A stretch of 64,000 nt of DNA from Eubacterium_G segne (GTDB lineage Bacteria; Bacillota; Clostridia; Lachnospirales; Lachnospiraceae): contig NZ_JACOOZ010000010.1 of the NCBI RefSeq assembly GCF_014287775.1, positions 56,128-120,127 of the forward strand, read 5' to 3'. The translations under genes were made by a program, and so were the position numbers. The notes under the pieces were generated by a model. It made no database searches. It was not told the origin of the DNA and saw only the letters and a program-made list of their open reading frames with translations. Shown here one piece after another: positions 27,810 through 35,734 of the stretch (the stretch's first letter is position 1; the number at the start of each line of letters is the position of its first letter).

Positions 27810-29528
27810 ATGCATGATAACATCAAAAAAAGAATCAACATTGCCGCAAAAAGACAGCCGGCAGATCTGGTAATAAAAAACTGTAAAATAGTTAATGTGT
27901 TTACCCACGAAATTATTGAAGGAGACATTGCCATTTCAGACGGAAAAATAGCAGCAGTGGGAAATTACAGTGGAGAAAAAGAAGTGGATGCAGAAGGCAG
28001 ATATGCCCTACCGGGATTTATTAACAGTCATATTCACATTGAATCATCCTTTGTTTCTCCGGAAGAGTTCAGCCGTTTGGTAGTACCTCACGGAACTACC
28101 ACCATTATTGCAGACCCTCACGAAATAGTGAATGTATGTGGTATGGACGGCTTTGATTATATGGTAAAGGCAGGGGAAAATGCAGCCCTTAATATTAAAT
28201 ACATGCTTCCATCCTGCGTGCCATGTACACCATGGGAACATGCAGGAGCAGTTGTGGATTCAAAGGCTATTAGTGAAGTTATTAATCAGGATAAAGTATT
28301 TGGCATGGGAGAGTTTATGAACACTGTGGGAGTAATAAACACAGATTCAGAAGTCATTGAAAAAATCAGTCTTTGTCATCAGGCAGGAAAGCTGATAGAC
28401 GGTCATTCTCCGGGGCTTAAAGGGGATGATTTGTCTGCATATGTTACAGCAGGAATACATACAGACCACGAAAGCGGTTCCTTGGAGGAACTTAATGAGA
28501 GACTTAGAAATGGAATGTACGTTATGCTACGTTATGGTTCTGCCTGTAGAGAGCTTCCTATGTTGCTTAAAGGGGTAAATGAACAAAATTCCAGACGTTG
28601 CATTCTTTGTGCCGACGATTTACAGCCGGTGACAATTTTTGAAAAGGGAGATATGGACGAAAAACTTCGTATATGCGTTGAAAATGGAATTGACCCTATT
28701 ACAGCTGTGCAGATGGCAACTCTTAATGCAGCGGAATGTTTCCACTCAGATGACCGGGGAGCCATTGCACCAAACAAAAAAGCAGATATTGTTTTAGTGG
28801 ATGATTTGGAAAAATTCAAAATTGACAAGGTTTGGATTGAAGGAAATCTGGTGGCAGATAAGGGCAACTATTTGGCAGACACAAAGCATATTGGAATCCA
28901 AAAGGTGGCAGGAAGTGTTAAAGTAAAAGATTTTTCCATTGACAAACTAAAAATGCATTTAGAATCTGACAAGGCTACGGTAATAGGAATTTTGCCGGAT
29001 AGCGTTGTTACAAAGAAAAAGGTAATGAAAATTAATCGTGGGGAAGATGGAGATTTTAAGTTTGATAAAAATATTGATGTGGCAAAGGTGGCAGTAGTTG
29101 AGCGACACCAGATGACAGGCAACGTGGCAACGGCACTTATAGAAGGTTATGGAATAAAGACAGGAGCCGTTGCAGTAACAGTGGCACATGATTCCCACAA
29201 CATAATTGTAGTAGGAACTAATAATGAAGATATGGCATTTGCAGTATCTAAGTTAATAGAATTAGAAGGCGGCATTGTTGTGGTAGATGGCGGAGAGGTT
29301 TTAGAATCCATGCCTCTTCCAATAGCAGGATTAATGAGCGATAAAAGCGGTGAGTGGGTTAGGGATAAATTAACAAAAATTCATAATATTGCTTATGATA
29401 GGCTTAAGGTAAATCCTAATGTAGAACCAACCATGACATTGTGTTTTATGTCATTACCGGTTATACCAGAAGTAAAAATAACGGATATAGGACTGTTTGA
29501 TGTAGTGGAACAAAAGTTTATAAAATAG
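27810..29528 (+). CDS. ade: Adenine deaminase
   Basis: 572 residues, the usual length. It converts adenine to hypoxanthine and ammonia in purine salvage. Amidohydrolase metal motifs are clear: GFINSHIHIESS (HxH), PHGTTTIIADPHEI, DGHSPGL and HTDHESGSLEEL, with CADDLQP carrying the metal aspartate. The C-terminal Ade domain (VTVAHDSHNIIVVGTN, EGGIVVVDGGEVLESMPLPIAGLMS) is complete. AGAGGAG lies upstream. It follows the hipA remnant by 15 bp. Confidence 0.96.
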   Translation: MHDNIKKRINIAAKRQPADLVIKNCKIVNVFTHEIIEGDIAISDGKIAAVGNYSGEKEVDAEGRYALPGFINSHIHIESSFVSPEEFSRLVVPHGTTTIIADPHEIVNVCGMDGFDYMVKAGENAALNIKYMLPSCVPCTPWEHAGAVVDSKAISEVINQDKVFGMGEFMNTVGVINTDSEVIEKISLCHQAGKLIDGHSPGLKGDDLSAYVTAGIHTDHESGSLEELNERLRNGMYVMLRYGSACRELPMLLKGVNEQNSRRCILCADDLQPVTIFEKGDMDEKLRICVENGIDPITAVQMATLNAAECFHSDDRGAIAPNKKADIVLVDDLEKFKIDKVWIEGNLVADKGNYLADTKHIGIQKVAGSVKVKDFSIDKLKMHLESDKATVIGILPDSVVTKKKVMKINRGEDGDFKFDKNIDVAKVAVVERHQMTGNVATALIEGYGIKTGAVAVTVAHDSHNIIVVGTNNEDMAFAVSKLIELEGGIVVVDGGEVLESMPLPIAGLMSDKSGEWVRDKLTKIHNIAYDRLKVNPNVEPTMTLCFMSLPVIPEVKITDIGLFDVVEQKFIK

Positions 29529-29861
29529 TGAAAAAACAAAATTACGTTAGGTTGAAAAAGAAAATTCAGAGTGTTAAACTCTAATAGTAAAAAAAGTTAA
29601 CGGAGGTGAGTTTCATGGATAGTTGCGATAGTATTAGGCTATATAGTAGCTGTGGTATTAAATTAATGAACAATAAGAAGTGGCTGTCTGTGAAATTGGG
29701 TTAGTTACTTTTTATTCATATGTCTTTTTATACACCACAGGGAATTATAGCATACATCACAACATGTAACTGTAGGTTCCACTTTAAGTGGTGTATTTTT
29801 TGTGTGCAAAAATAAAATCATATAGATGAGTGGTTATATGCACAAAAGTAAGGAGGCATAA
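29529..29861 (+). other. Leader region of mgtE with a degenerate small ORF and a hairpin
   Basis: An ATG at 29615 lies after a strong CGGAGGTGAG site. The direct reading is a poor 29-codon frame. Adding two bases after GGAT and one A near 29656 would give a membrane peptide (IVAIVLGYIVAVVLKLMNN), suggesting a decayed or oddly coded microprotein. Later, TACACCAC (29731-29738) and GTGGTGTA followed by T6 form a long-loop terminator-like structure ending near 29801. An M-box Mg2+ riboswitch is not recognisable. Confidence 0.35.
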
Positions 29862-31256
29862 ATGAAAACAAGAAAATTTGAAAAAAAGAACTATGTTAAA
29901 GAGCTTGTAGCTTTAATGAGAAGCACATTGCCTGAAAAAGAACTGGCAAAAAGAATTGACAACTACCATTACAATGATATTGCAGAGGCTTTAACATGCC
30001 TTACTGAAAATGAAAGAAAACATATATATAGGATTTTAGGGGCAAAGCATGTTGCAGAGATTTTCACTTATATTGATGATATAGAAAAATATTTTAATGA
30101 ATTAACATTAGAAAAAGCAGTAAAAGTAATATCATTAATGGATTCCGATGATGCAGTTGATTTAATAGAAAGTCTTGATGAAAATAAAAGGGAAAAAATC
30201 TTAAAGCATCTTGATGAAAATCTAAAGGAAGATGTGCAAAAGATTATGTCCTATAGCGAGGATGAAATCGGAAGCCGCATTACAACTAATTATATATGCA
30301 TTCACAATCATTTAACTATTGGGGAGGCAACTAAGGAGCTTTTAAAACAGGCAGGAGACAACGACAATATTTCCACAATTTATGTTGTTGATGATAATGA
30401 AAAATATTTTGGGGCAATTGATTTAAAAGATATGATTCTTGCAAGAAAGGACGATAAATTAATTGAAATAATCAGCCAGTCATATCCGTATCTTCTTGAG
30501 CATGACCTGATAGATGAGTGTATGGACAAGATTGTGGAGTATTCAGAGGATTCAATACCGGTGCTTAAGATTACCGGAGAAATAGTAGGTGTAATTACTT
30601 CAGATGACATTGTAGAATTAGTTGATGATGAAATGGGAGAAGATTACGCTAAGTTAGGTGGTCTTACAGCGGAAGAAGATTTGAAAGAGCCGGTTATTGA
30701 AAGCAGTAAAAAAAGGCTTCCATGGCTGATTATATTGTTATTTTTAGGTATGGCGGTATCATCAGTGGTGGGAATGTTTGAATCAGTAGTGGCAGTTTTA
30801 CCGATAGTTATATGCTTCCAGTCTCTGGTGCTCGATATGGCAGGAAACGTTGGAACCCAGTCCCTTGCAGTAACTATCAGGGTGTTAATGGATGAACAGC
30901 TGACAGGAAAGCAAAAACTTACGCTATTGGTTAAGGAAGTAAGAGTGGGATTGCTTAACGGCTCCATTTTAGGAATAATGTCACTGGCATTTTTAGGTAT
31001 ATACATTCATGTTTTTAAGCATTATGCATGGGGCAGCGCATTTTTAATATCAGCATGTGTGGGAGTATCCCTTTTAGTTGCCATGGTTATATCAAGTATT
31101 GTGGGAACTGCAATACCAATGATTTTTCACAAAATTAAAATTGACCCGGCAGTTGCATCAGGCCCTTTGATTACCACCGTAAATGATTTAGTGGCAGTGG
31201 TAACATACTACGGACTGGCTTTAATATTCCTTATAAATATTTTTAATCTTGTTTAA
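29862..31256 (+). CDS. mgtE: MgtE magnesium transporter
   Basis: 464 residues. The order is MgtE N-domain (residues 15-130, ELAKRIDNYHYNDIAEAL), two CBS domains (about 135-255, with GSRITTNYICIHNHLTIGEA and SIPVLKITGEIVGVITSDDI), then five membrane helices with the pore signature AGNVGTQSLAVTIR near residue 330. It imports Mg2+ as a dimer gated by the N and CBS domains. AAGGAGG precedes the ATG. It converges with the PRD regulator; a shared terminator lies between. Confidence 0.95.
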   Translation: MKTRKFEKKNYVKELVALMRSTLPEKELAKRIDNYHYNDIAEALTCLTENERKHIYRILGAKHVAEIFTYIDDIEKYFNELTLEKAVKVISLMDSDDAVDLIESLDENKREKILKHLDENLKEDVQKIMSYSEDEIGSRITTNYICIHNHLTIGEATKELLKQAGDNDNISTIYVVDDNEKYFGAIDLKDMILARKDDKLIEIISQSYPYLLEHDLIDECMDKIVEYSEDSIPVLKITGEIVGVITSDDIVELVDDEMGEDYAKLGGLTAEEDLKEPVIESSKKRLPWLIILLFLGMAVSSVVGMFESVVAVLPIVICFQSLVLDMAGNVGTQSLAVTIRVLMDEQLTGKQKLTLLVKEVRVGLLNGSILGIMSLAFLGIYIHVFKHYAWGSAFLISACVGVSLLVAMVISSIVGTAIPMIFHKIKIDPAVASGPLITTVNDLVAVVTYYGLALIFLINIFNLV

Positions 31257-31378
31257 TAAAATACAGGTATTTGCCAAAAGATATGTTATAATTAAAGTAT
31301 CAGTTCTGCTTCATGTGAAAGGCATTGATTGTAGTTATTATTACGAGGGATATACAACTTATAAAACAGAAGAATTAT

Positions 31379-31427
31379 AGAAAATACCCTGATATAGTTA
31401 TTTAGTCGCTATATCCGGGTATTTTTA
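31379..31427. terminator. Bidirectional terminator between mgtE and the PRD regulator
   Basis: The stem AAAATACCCtGATATAG pairs with CTATATCcGGGTATTTTT around a 10-base loop. It is A-rich before and T-rich after, so it can work on both strands, as expected between convergent genes. Confidence 0.85.
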
Positions 31428-31430
31428 ACT

Positions 31431-33365
31431 TTAATCTATACTTATGCCATCGTAGAGCACATCCATAAATTCCTCATAGGTTTGAGAATTTATAATTTTT
31501 TGCTGTAGCTTGCTATCACTGATTATTTCAATAAAAATATCATATAAATGCTCAAAATCTGTTTGCTCACCCTGTTTTATTACCAGCATAAACACAATTT
31601 GAATCATGTTGCTTTCGTTCCAGTTAATAGGATTGTCTAACAGAGCCACCACAACCTTGGTATCTGTAGCACATAATTCCATAGGGTGTGGAAGGGCAAA
31701 AACGTCATTCATATTTGTTTTGCCAATTTCCTCACGTTTTAGTACGGAATCAATAAAACGCTCGTCTACAATACCTTTGTCGTAAGTTTTCTGATACATG
31801 GTTCTTATAACGTCTTCCTTGGTGGTATTGCCTTTAAGCCGCATAAACAAATCCTTATCAAAAAAGTGCTCAAACATCTGAAGACGTTTATGAAGCATCT
31901 TAGACAAATGTCTGTTGATAGATTCCACATCTTTATTGTTTAAAGCGAAATCAACCATAACTGACGGAAGAAGGTTATTATCTAAAGTAATAGTTGTAAT
32001 AACAAAATCAATATCTTCCACATCTTCCTTAGTGTAGCTTGAATATTCATTATAGGACAAACACTTTACAATATTAATTTTGTCCGGAAAAACTATGTTA
32101 AGTCTTGTTTCAAGCATTCGTGTAGTTGCATGACCGCTGCCACAAACAAGAATAACATTTTTCTTTTTCTGGGATTTATAATAACATCTCTCAATGGCAG
32201 CTCCAATATAAACTGAAACATAGCCTACATCATCTTCCTTTAAAACATAAGGCTCAAAAACAAAAGTTTTGGCAATTGCAGTAAGAGTAATCTCATATTC
32301 TAAAGGATAATTGGTCTTTATGGTTTCAAGCAAAGGATTATTACTGTTTAGATCATAAAGTTTACTGGTAAAAATAGACTTAAGATGCCTAAACAAATCC
32401 GCACACAAAATTTCGTCATTTCTTAAGTCAAAATTAAAATCAGTATAAATAACCTCAAGCATCTGATTAATGGAATCCCGAAGCTTCTCATCGTCAATAT
32501 AAGTAATATCTAAATGAGTATTGGCAATAAGCTGGAGATACATATAATTCTTTTCACTTTGAGACAGAATAATATCGTATTTTTCCTCAATTTCCCGGCA
32601 TAATCCGTTAATCAATCCCATAATAGAAGAATCCGGTGTTATATTATACAGGTTAATATAATGATTACCAAGAACACGGGTTGTCATTAATGCAAGATGA
32701 ATAATAATATTTTTCATATTATAATCACTGGTTTTTACAAAATGACTATTTAACTGGTCAATGGTAATTTTTCTAAGCCAGTCCAAATCAATGTTACTAA
32801 AAATAGAACGTTCTTCCTTGGTAAAGGAAGTGACATATTCATTAAAGTTAGCGGACAGTATATATTCCACATATAACTTTCTGATTCTGTCCTCGGAACC
32901 AATGATTTTTACACCGGAGCTTGGTTTTGTAATGTATTCCAAATCATACTTATTAACAATATTTTTAATAGTCTTTATATATTTATTTAAAGTATTTTTT
33001 GAAATAAATACAGTTTCCGAAAGCTCATCCATAGATACATAATCCTCAGAGGACAACAATTCATTAAGTATATATTTAATACGCTCCTCAGAAGTATCAA
33101 TATTCATTTTTTTATCATCACTGTGTTCAAAGGTTTTTAGAAAATCTGAATATTTTTCATCATCAGTTATTTCTATATAATATCCGTAATTTCTCTTAAG
33201 TTTAACCAAAGCTCCACAAGCAGACAAAGTATCATTAATTTCCAAAATGTCATTGCGGATAGTTCGGTCGGTAATGTTTAGCAATGACTGGAGACTGCTT
33301 ACAGGAGTATATTCGTTTTTCCTAATATGATTGAACATCATGTTTAAACGTTTGTGTTGAAACAT
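31431..33365 (-). CDS. PRD-containing PTS-regulated transcriptional activator (MtlR/ManR-like)
   Basis: 644 residues. In order: an N-terminal HTH (SSLQSLLNITDRTIRNDI), a second HTH (MDELSETVFISKNTLNKYI), two PRDs (about 170-395), an EIIB-like domain (VILVCGSGHATTRMLETRL) with the phosphorylatable cysteine, and an EIIA-like domain (DVFALPHPMELCATDTKVVVAL) with its active-site histidine. Such activators switch on a nearby PTS operon when the transporter is busy. It is divergent from EIIA-EIIB-EIIC-mannosidase-kinase and probably binds the palindromes in between. Confidence 0.93.
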   Translation of the reverse strand: MFQHKRLNMMFNHIRKNEYTPVSSLQSLLNITDRTIRNDILEINDTLSACGALVKLKRNYGYYIEITDDEKYSDFLKTFEHSDDKKMNIDTSEERIKYILNELLSSEDYVSMDELSETVFISKNTLNKYIKTIKNIVNKYDLEYITKPSSGVKIIGSEDRIRKLYVEYILSANFNEYVTSFTKEERSIFSNIDLDWLRKITIDQLNSHFVKTSDYNMKNIIIHLALMTTRVLGNHYINLYNITPDSSIMGLINGLCREIEEKYDIILSQSEKNYMYLQLIANTHLDITYIDDEKLRDSINQMLEVIYTDFNFDLRNDEILCADLFRHLKSIFTSKLYDLNSNNPLLETIKTNYPLEYEITLTAIAKTFVFEPYVLKEDDVGYVSVYIGAAIERCYYKSQKKKNVILVCGSGHATTRMLETRLNIVFPDKINIVKCLSYNEYSSYTKEDVEDIDFVITTITLDNNLLPSVMVDFALNNKDVESINRHLSKMLHKRLQMFEHFFDKDLFMRLKGNTTKEDVIRTMYQKTYDKGIVDERFIDSVLKREEIGKTNMNDVFALPHPMELCATDTKVVVALLDNPINWNESNMIQIVFMLVIKQGEQTDFEHLYDIFIEIISDSKLQQKIINSQTYEEFMDVLYDGISID

Positions 33366-33470
33366 ATATCCTCTCTCCTATTAAAAAGTAATAATGTCTG
33401 ATATTTAATTCACGCCTTATTTATATATAACATAGTATAGAATATTTAACTAAAAAGAGCAAAGTCAAAA

Positions 33471-33599
33471 ATTTCCGTTTTGAAACGGAAATGTGATACA
33501 ACAATTGCACATTATTTCCACTTTGAAACGGAAATACCGGATTTTTAATTGTAATGATTTCCGTTTTCAATTGGAAATCGTATGAATTGAAATGGAAAT
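33471..33599. promoter_or_regulatory. Phased operator array of the PTS operon
   Basis: Three 22-bp near-palindromes of the form ATTTCCgtttt-gaaacGGAAAT lie at 33471-33492, 33514-33535 and 33557-33578, exactly 43 bp apart (about four DNA turns). A right half-site TTGAAATGGAAAT lies at 33587-33599, 21 bp beyond the third centre. They sit directly upstream of and overlapping the -35 of the promoter, as an activator's sites would. The binding protein is inferred to be the divergent PRD regulator. Confidence 0.82.
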
Positions 33600-33615
33600 G
33601 CCGGTGGATTATGAT
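33587..33615 (+). promoter_or_regulatory. Promoter of the mannoside PTS operon
   Basis: TTGAAA (33587-33592) and TATGAT (33610-33615) are 17 bp apart. The -35 lies within the fourth operator half-site. Transcription would start near 33622, about 40 bp before the EIIA start. Confidence 0.72.
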
Positions 33616-33660
33616 ATAGCCATAGTAACAAAGAAAAGCACATAGAGAAGGGAAAAAAGA

Positions 33661-34113
33661 ATGATTAGAGAAGAATATATTTTTTTAGATGTTGATGTAG
33701 CATCCAAGGAACAGTTACTTGACTTTGTAAGCGAAAAAGCATTGAAAATGGGAATTACAGACAACAAGGAAGGCTTAAAGAGTGATTTCTTAAAAAGAGA
33801 AGCTGAGTATTCTACAGGACTTCAGAATGAATTTGCAATTCCTCATGCAAAGTCAGAATACGCAAAAGAAACAGCAGTATTTTTTGTAAAATGCAAAAAT
33901 CCATTAGATTGGGAAACAATGGACGACACAAAAGTGAAATATGTGTTTGCCTTAATAGTTCCTACTGAGAAGGCAGGAAATGAACACTTAATAATGATTT
34001 CAAAATTGGCAACAAGTTTGTTAGAAGACGAATTTAAAGACACAGTTAAGTCTTCAACAGACAAGTCAATGTTAAAGGAATATATATTAAAAATCATGAA
34101 GGAGGATAATTAA
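33661..34113 (+). CDS. PTS fructose/mannosyl-glycerate-type EIIA
   Basis: 150 residues of the EIIA-2 (Fru/Mtl) family. The phosphorylated histidine is H62 in FAIPHAKSEYAKETAVFF; NPLDWETMDDTKVKYVFALIVP follows as in the family. It takes phosphate from HPr and passes it to EIIB. It is the first gene of the operon, with GAAGGGAAAAAAGA upstream, and EIIB starts 1 bp after its stop. Confidence 0.94.
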   Translation: MIREEYIFLDVDVASKEQLLDFVSEKALKMGITDNKEGLKSDFLKREAEYSTGLQNEFAIPHAKSEYAKETAVFFVKCKNPLDWETMDDTKVKYVFALIVPTEKAGNEHLIMISKLATSLLEDEFKDTVKSSTDKSMLKEYILKIMKEDN

Positions 34114-34114
34114 G

Positions 34115-34426
34115 ATGAAGATCGTTGGAATTTCAGCATGTCCGGCAGGACTTGCACACACACCAATGGCAGCAAAGGCATTGGAGAAGGCAGGACAGGC
34201 ATTAGGATATGACGTAAAAATGGAACAGCAGGGCAGCATGGGTCAGGTAAATACAATTACTGATGAAGAAGCAAAGGCAGCAGATTTGGTAATCATTGCA
34301 TCAGACCAGAAAATCGTTGGCATGGAACGTTTCGCCGGCAAGAAAGTTATCCGTGTTGATATAAACATTTGTATCAAGGCACCGGAAGCTGTACTTAAAA
34401 AATGTGTAGCAGCAGTTAGCAAATAA
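34115..34426 (+). CDS. PTS fructose-type EIIB
   Basis: 103 residues with the phosphocysteine C9 in ISACPAGLAHTPMAAKAL and the family strand VKMEQQGSMGQVN. It receives phosphate from EIIA and passes it to the sugar. AAGGAGG lies in the end of the EIIA gene. Having A, B and C as separate genes differs from the fused MngA of E. coli. Confidence 0.95.
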   Translation: MKIVGISACPAGLAHTPMAAKALEKAGQALGYDVKMEQQGSMGQVNTITDEEAKAADLVIIASDQKIVGMERFAGKKVIRVDINICIKAPEAVLKKCVAAVSK

Positions 34427-34459
34427 AAATTAATAATAAATAAAAAAGGAGATTAAGAA

Positions 34460-35569
34460 ATGAAACAGTTTTTTAAAGACGCTAAAGGTCATTTGATGAC
34501 AGGTATCGGCTACATGCTTCCACTTATTATCGGAGCATCATTAGTAGTTGCAATACCAAAGCTTATTGCATTATGTTTTGGTATCACTTCATTAGATCCA
34601 TATGCAGATGGAACAGGAATCTGGCATATAATGAAGTTAATTGAAAATGTAGGTTGGACAGGTATTGGAATGGTTAATACAGTATTAGCAGGATTTATTG
34701 CTTACAGTATTGCAGATAAGCCGGCAATTGGTGCAGGTTTAATCGGTGGTGCAGTTGCATCAAATACTTACGCAGGATTCTTAGGTGCTGTAATTGCAGC
34801 TTTTATTGCAGGTTATTCAGTAAAATGGGCTAAGAAGCACATTAAGTTACCACAGTCAATGAATTCTGTAATGCCACTGGTTGTTTGTCCTTTAATAGCA
34901 ACAGGATTAGTTGCAATAATTATGGGTGTTATATTGGCAACACCATTAGCAGCAATAAACACATGGCTTGTAAACTGGATTAGTTCAATGTGCCAGAACC
35001 AGAGCTCACAGTTAGTAATGGCATTAATCCTTGGAGCAATGATTGCCTGCGATATGGGTGGCCCAATCAACAAGTCAGCATGGATGGCAGGAAACGCATT
35101 AATGGCAGAAGGAATTTATCAGCCAAACGTATTTATCAACGCAGCAATTTGTATGCCACCACTTGCATACGCTATTGCAACAGTAATCAGAAAGAAGAGA
35201 TTCTCAGCAGAATTTAGAGAGACAGGTAAATCAAACTGGGCAATGGGATTTGTAGGAATTACAGAAGGAGCTATTCCTTTCACACTTGTAAAACCTCAGT
35301 TCTTAATTCCAATTAACATGTTTGGTGCAGCTATTGGTACAGCTGTAATTGCTCTTTTAGGTGGAAAAGGTGACATCCCTCCTGTTGGTGGAATTTACGG
35401 ATTCGTATCAGTAACACATGGATGGGCTTACCTTATAGGTATTTTAGTAGGAGCATTAATCATCGCTTTACTTGCAACATTAGTGGTTGACTTTAATGAA
35501 GGAGACGAAGGAAAGTCAGAAGACATTGATATTGATGAAATTGAAATATCTTTTGAAGATGTTAAATAG
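34460..35569 (+). CDS. PTS fructose-type EIIC permease
   Basis: 369 residues with about 9 membrane segments. The family features are TGIGYMLPLIIGASLVVAI, IGAGLIGGAVASNTYAGFLGA, CDMGGPINKSAWMAG and GFVGITEGAIPF. It forms the sugar channel and binding site. With a GH38 alpha-mannosidase downstream the substrate is probably an alpha-mannoside, such as mannosyl-glycerate or mannobiose. AAAAGGAG precedes the ATG. Confidence 0.95.
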   Translation: MKQFFKDAKGHLMTGIGYMLPLIIGASLVVAIPKLIALCFGITSLDPYADGTGIWHIMKLIENVGWTGIGMVNTVLAGFIAYSIADKPAIGAGLIGGAVASNTYAGFLGAVIAAFIAGYSVKWAKKHIKLPQSMNSVMPLVVCPLIATGLVAIIMGVILATPLAAINTWLVNWISSMCQNQSSQLVMALILGAMIACDMGGPINKSAWMAGNALMAEGIYQPNVFINAAICMPPLAYAIATVIRKKRFSAEFRETGKSNWAMGFVGITEGAIPFTLVKPQFLIPINMFGAAIGTAVIALLGGKGDIPPVGGIYGFVSVTHGWAYLIGILVGALIIALLATLVVDFNEGDEGKSEDIDIDEIEISFEDVK

Positions 35570-35656
35570 TAAAAAATAATATATTATGACGTGGTATCAA
35601 AAGTAAATTTTGTCACTCATAAGTTTATAAGTATTACAACAAATTAATAACTCAGT

Positions 35657-35697
35657 TAATGGACAGGGGCTAAGTTTTTGCCCCTGCCTGTTTTAAA
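35657..35697 (+). terminator. Intra-operon terminator or attenuator
   Basis: ACAGGGGC / GCCCCTG with a TAAGTTTTT loop, then CCTGTTTTAAAATT. It lies between EIIC and the mannosidase and would lower expression of the downstream enzymes. Confidence 0.75.
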
Positions 35698-35734
35698 ATT
35701 ATTTACTTTAAAATAAATAAGGAAAGGAATTGAA

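Noticed and set aside
27700..27810. Purine riboswitch before adenine deaminase
   Set aside because: The gap to the hipA remnant is only 15 bp and no purine aptamer core is visible.
29529..29861. M-box magnesium riboswitch before mgtE
   Set aside because: The conserved M-box core could not be found; only a small-ORF relic and a hairpin are seen.
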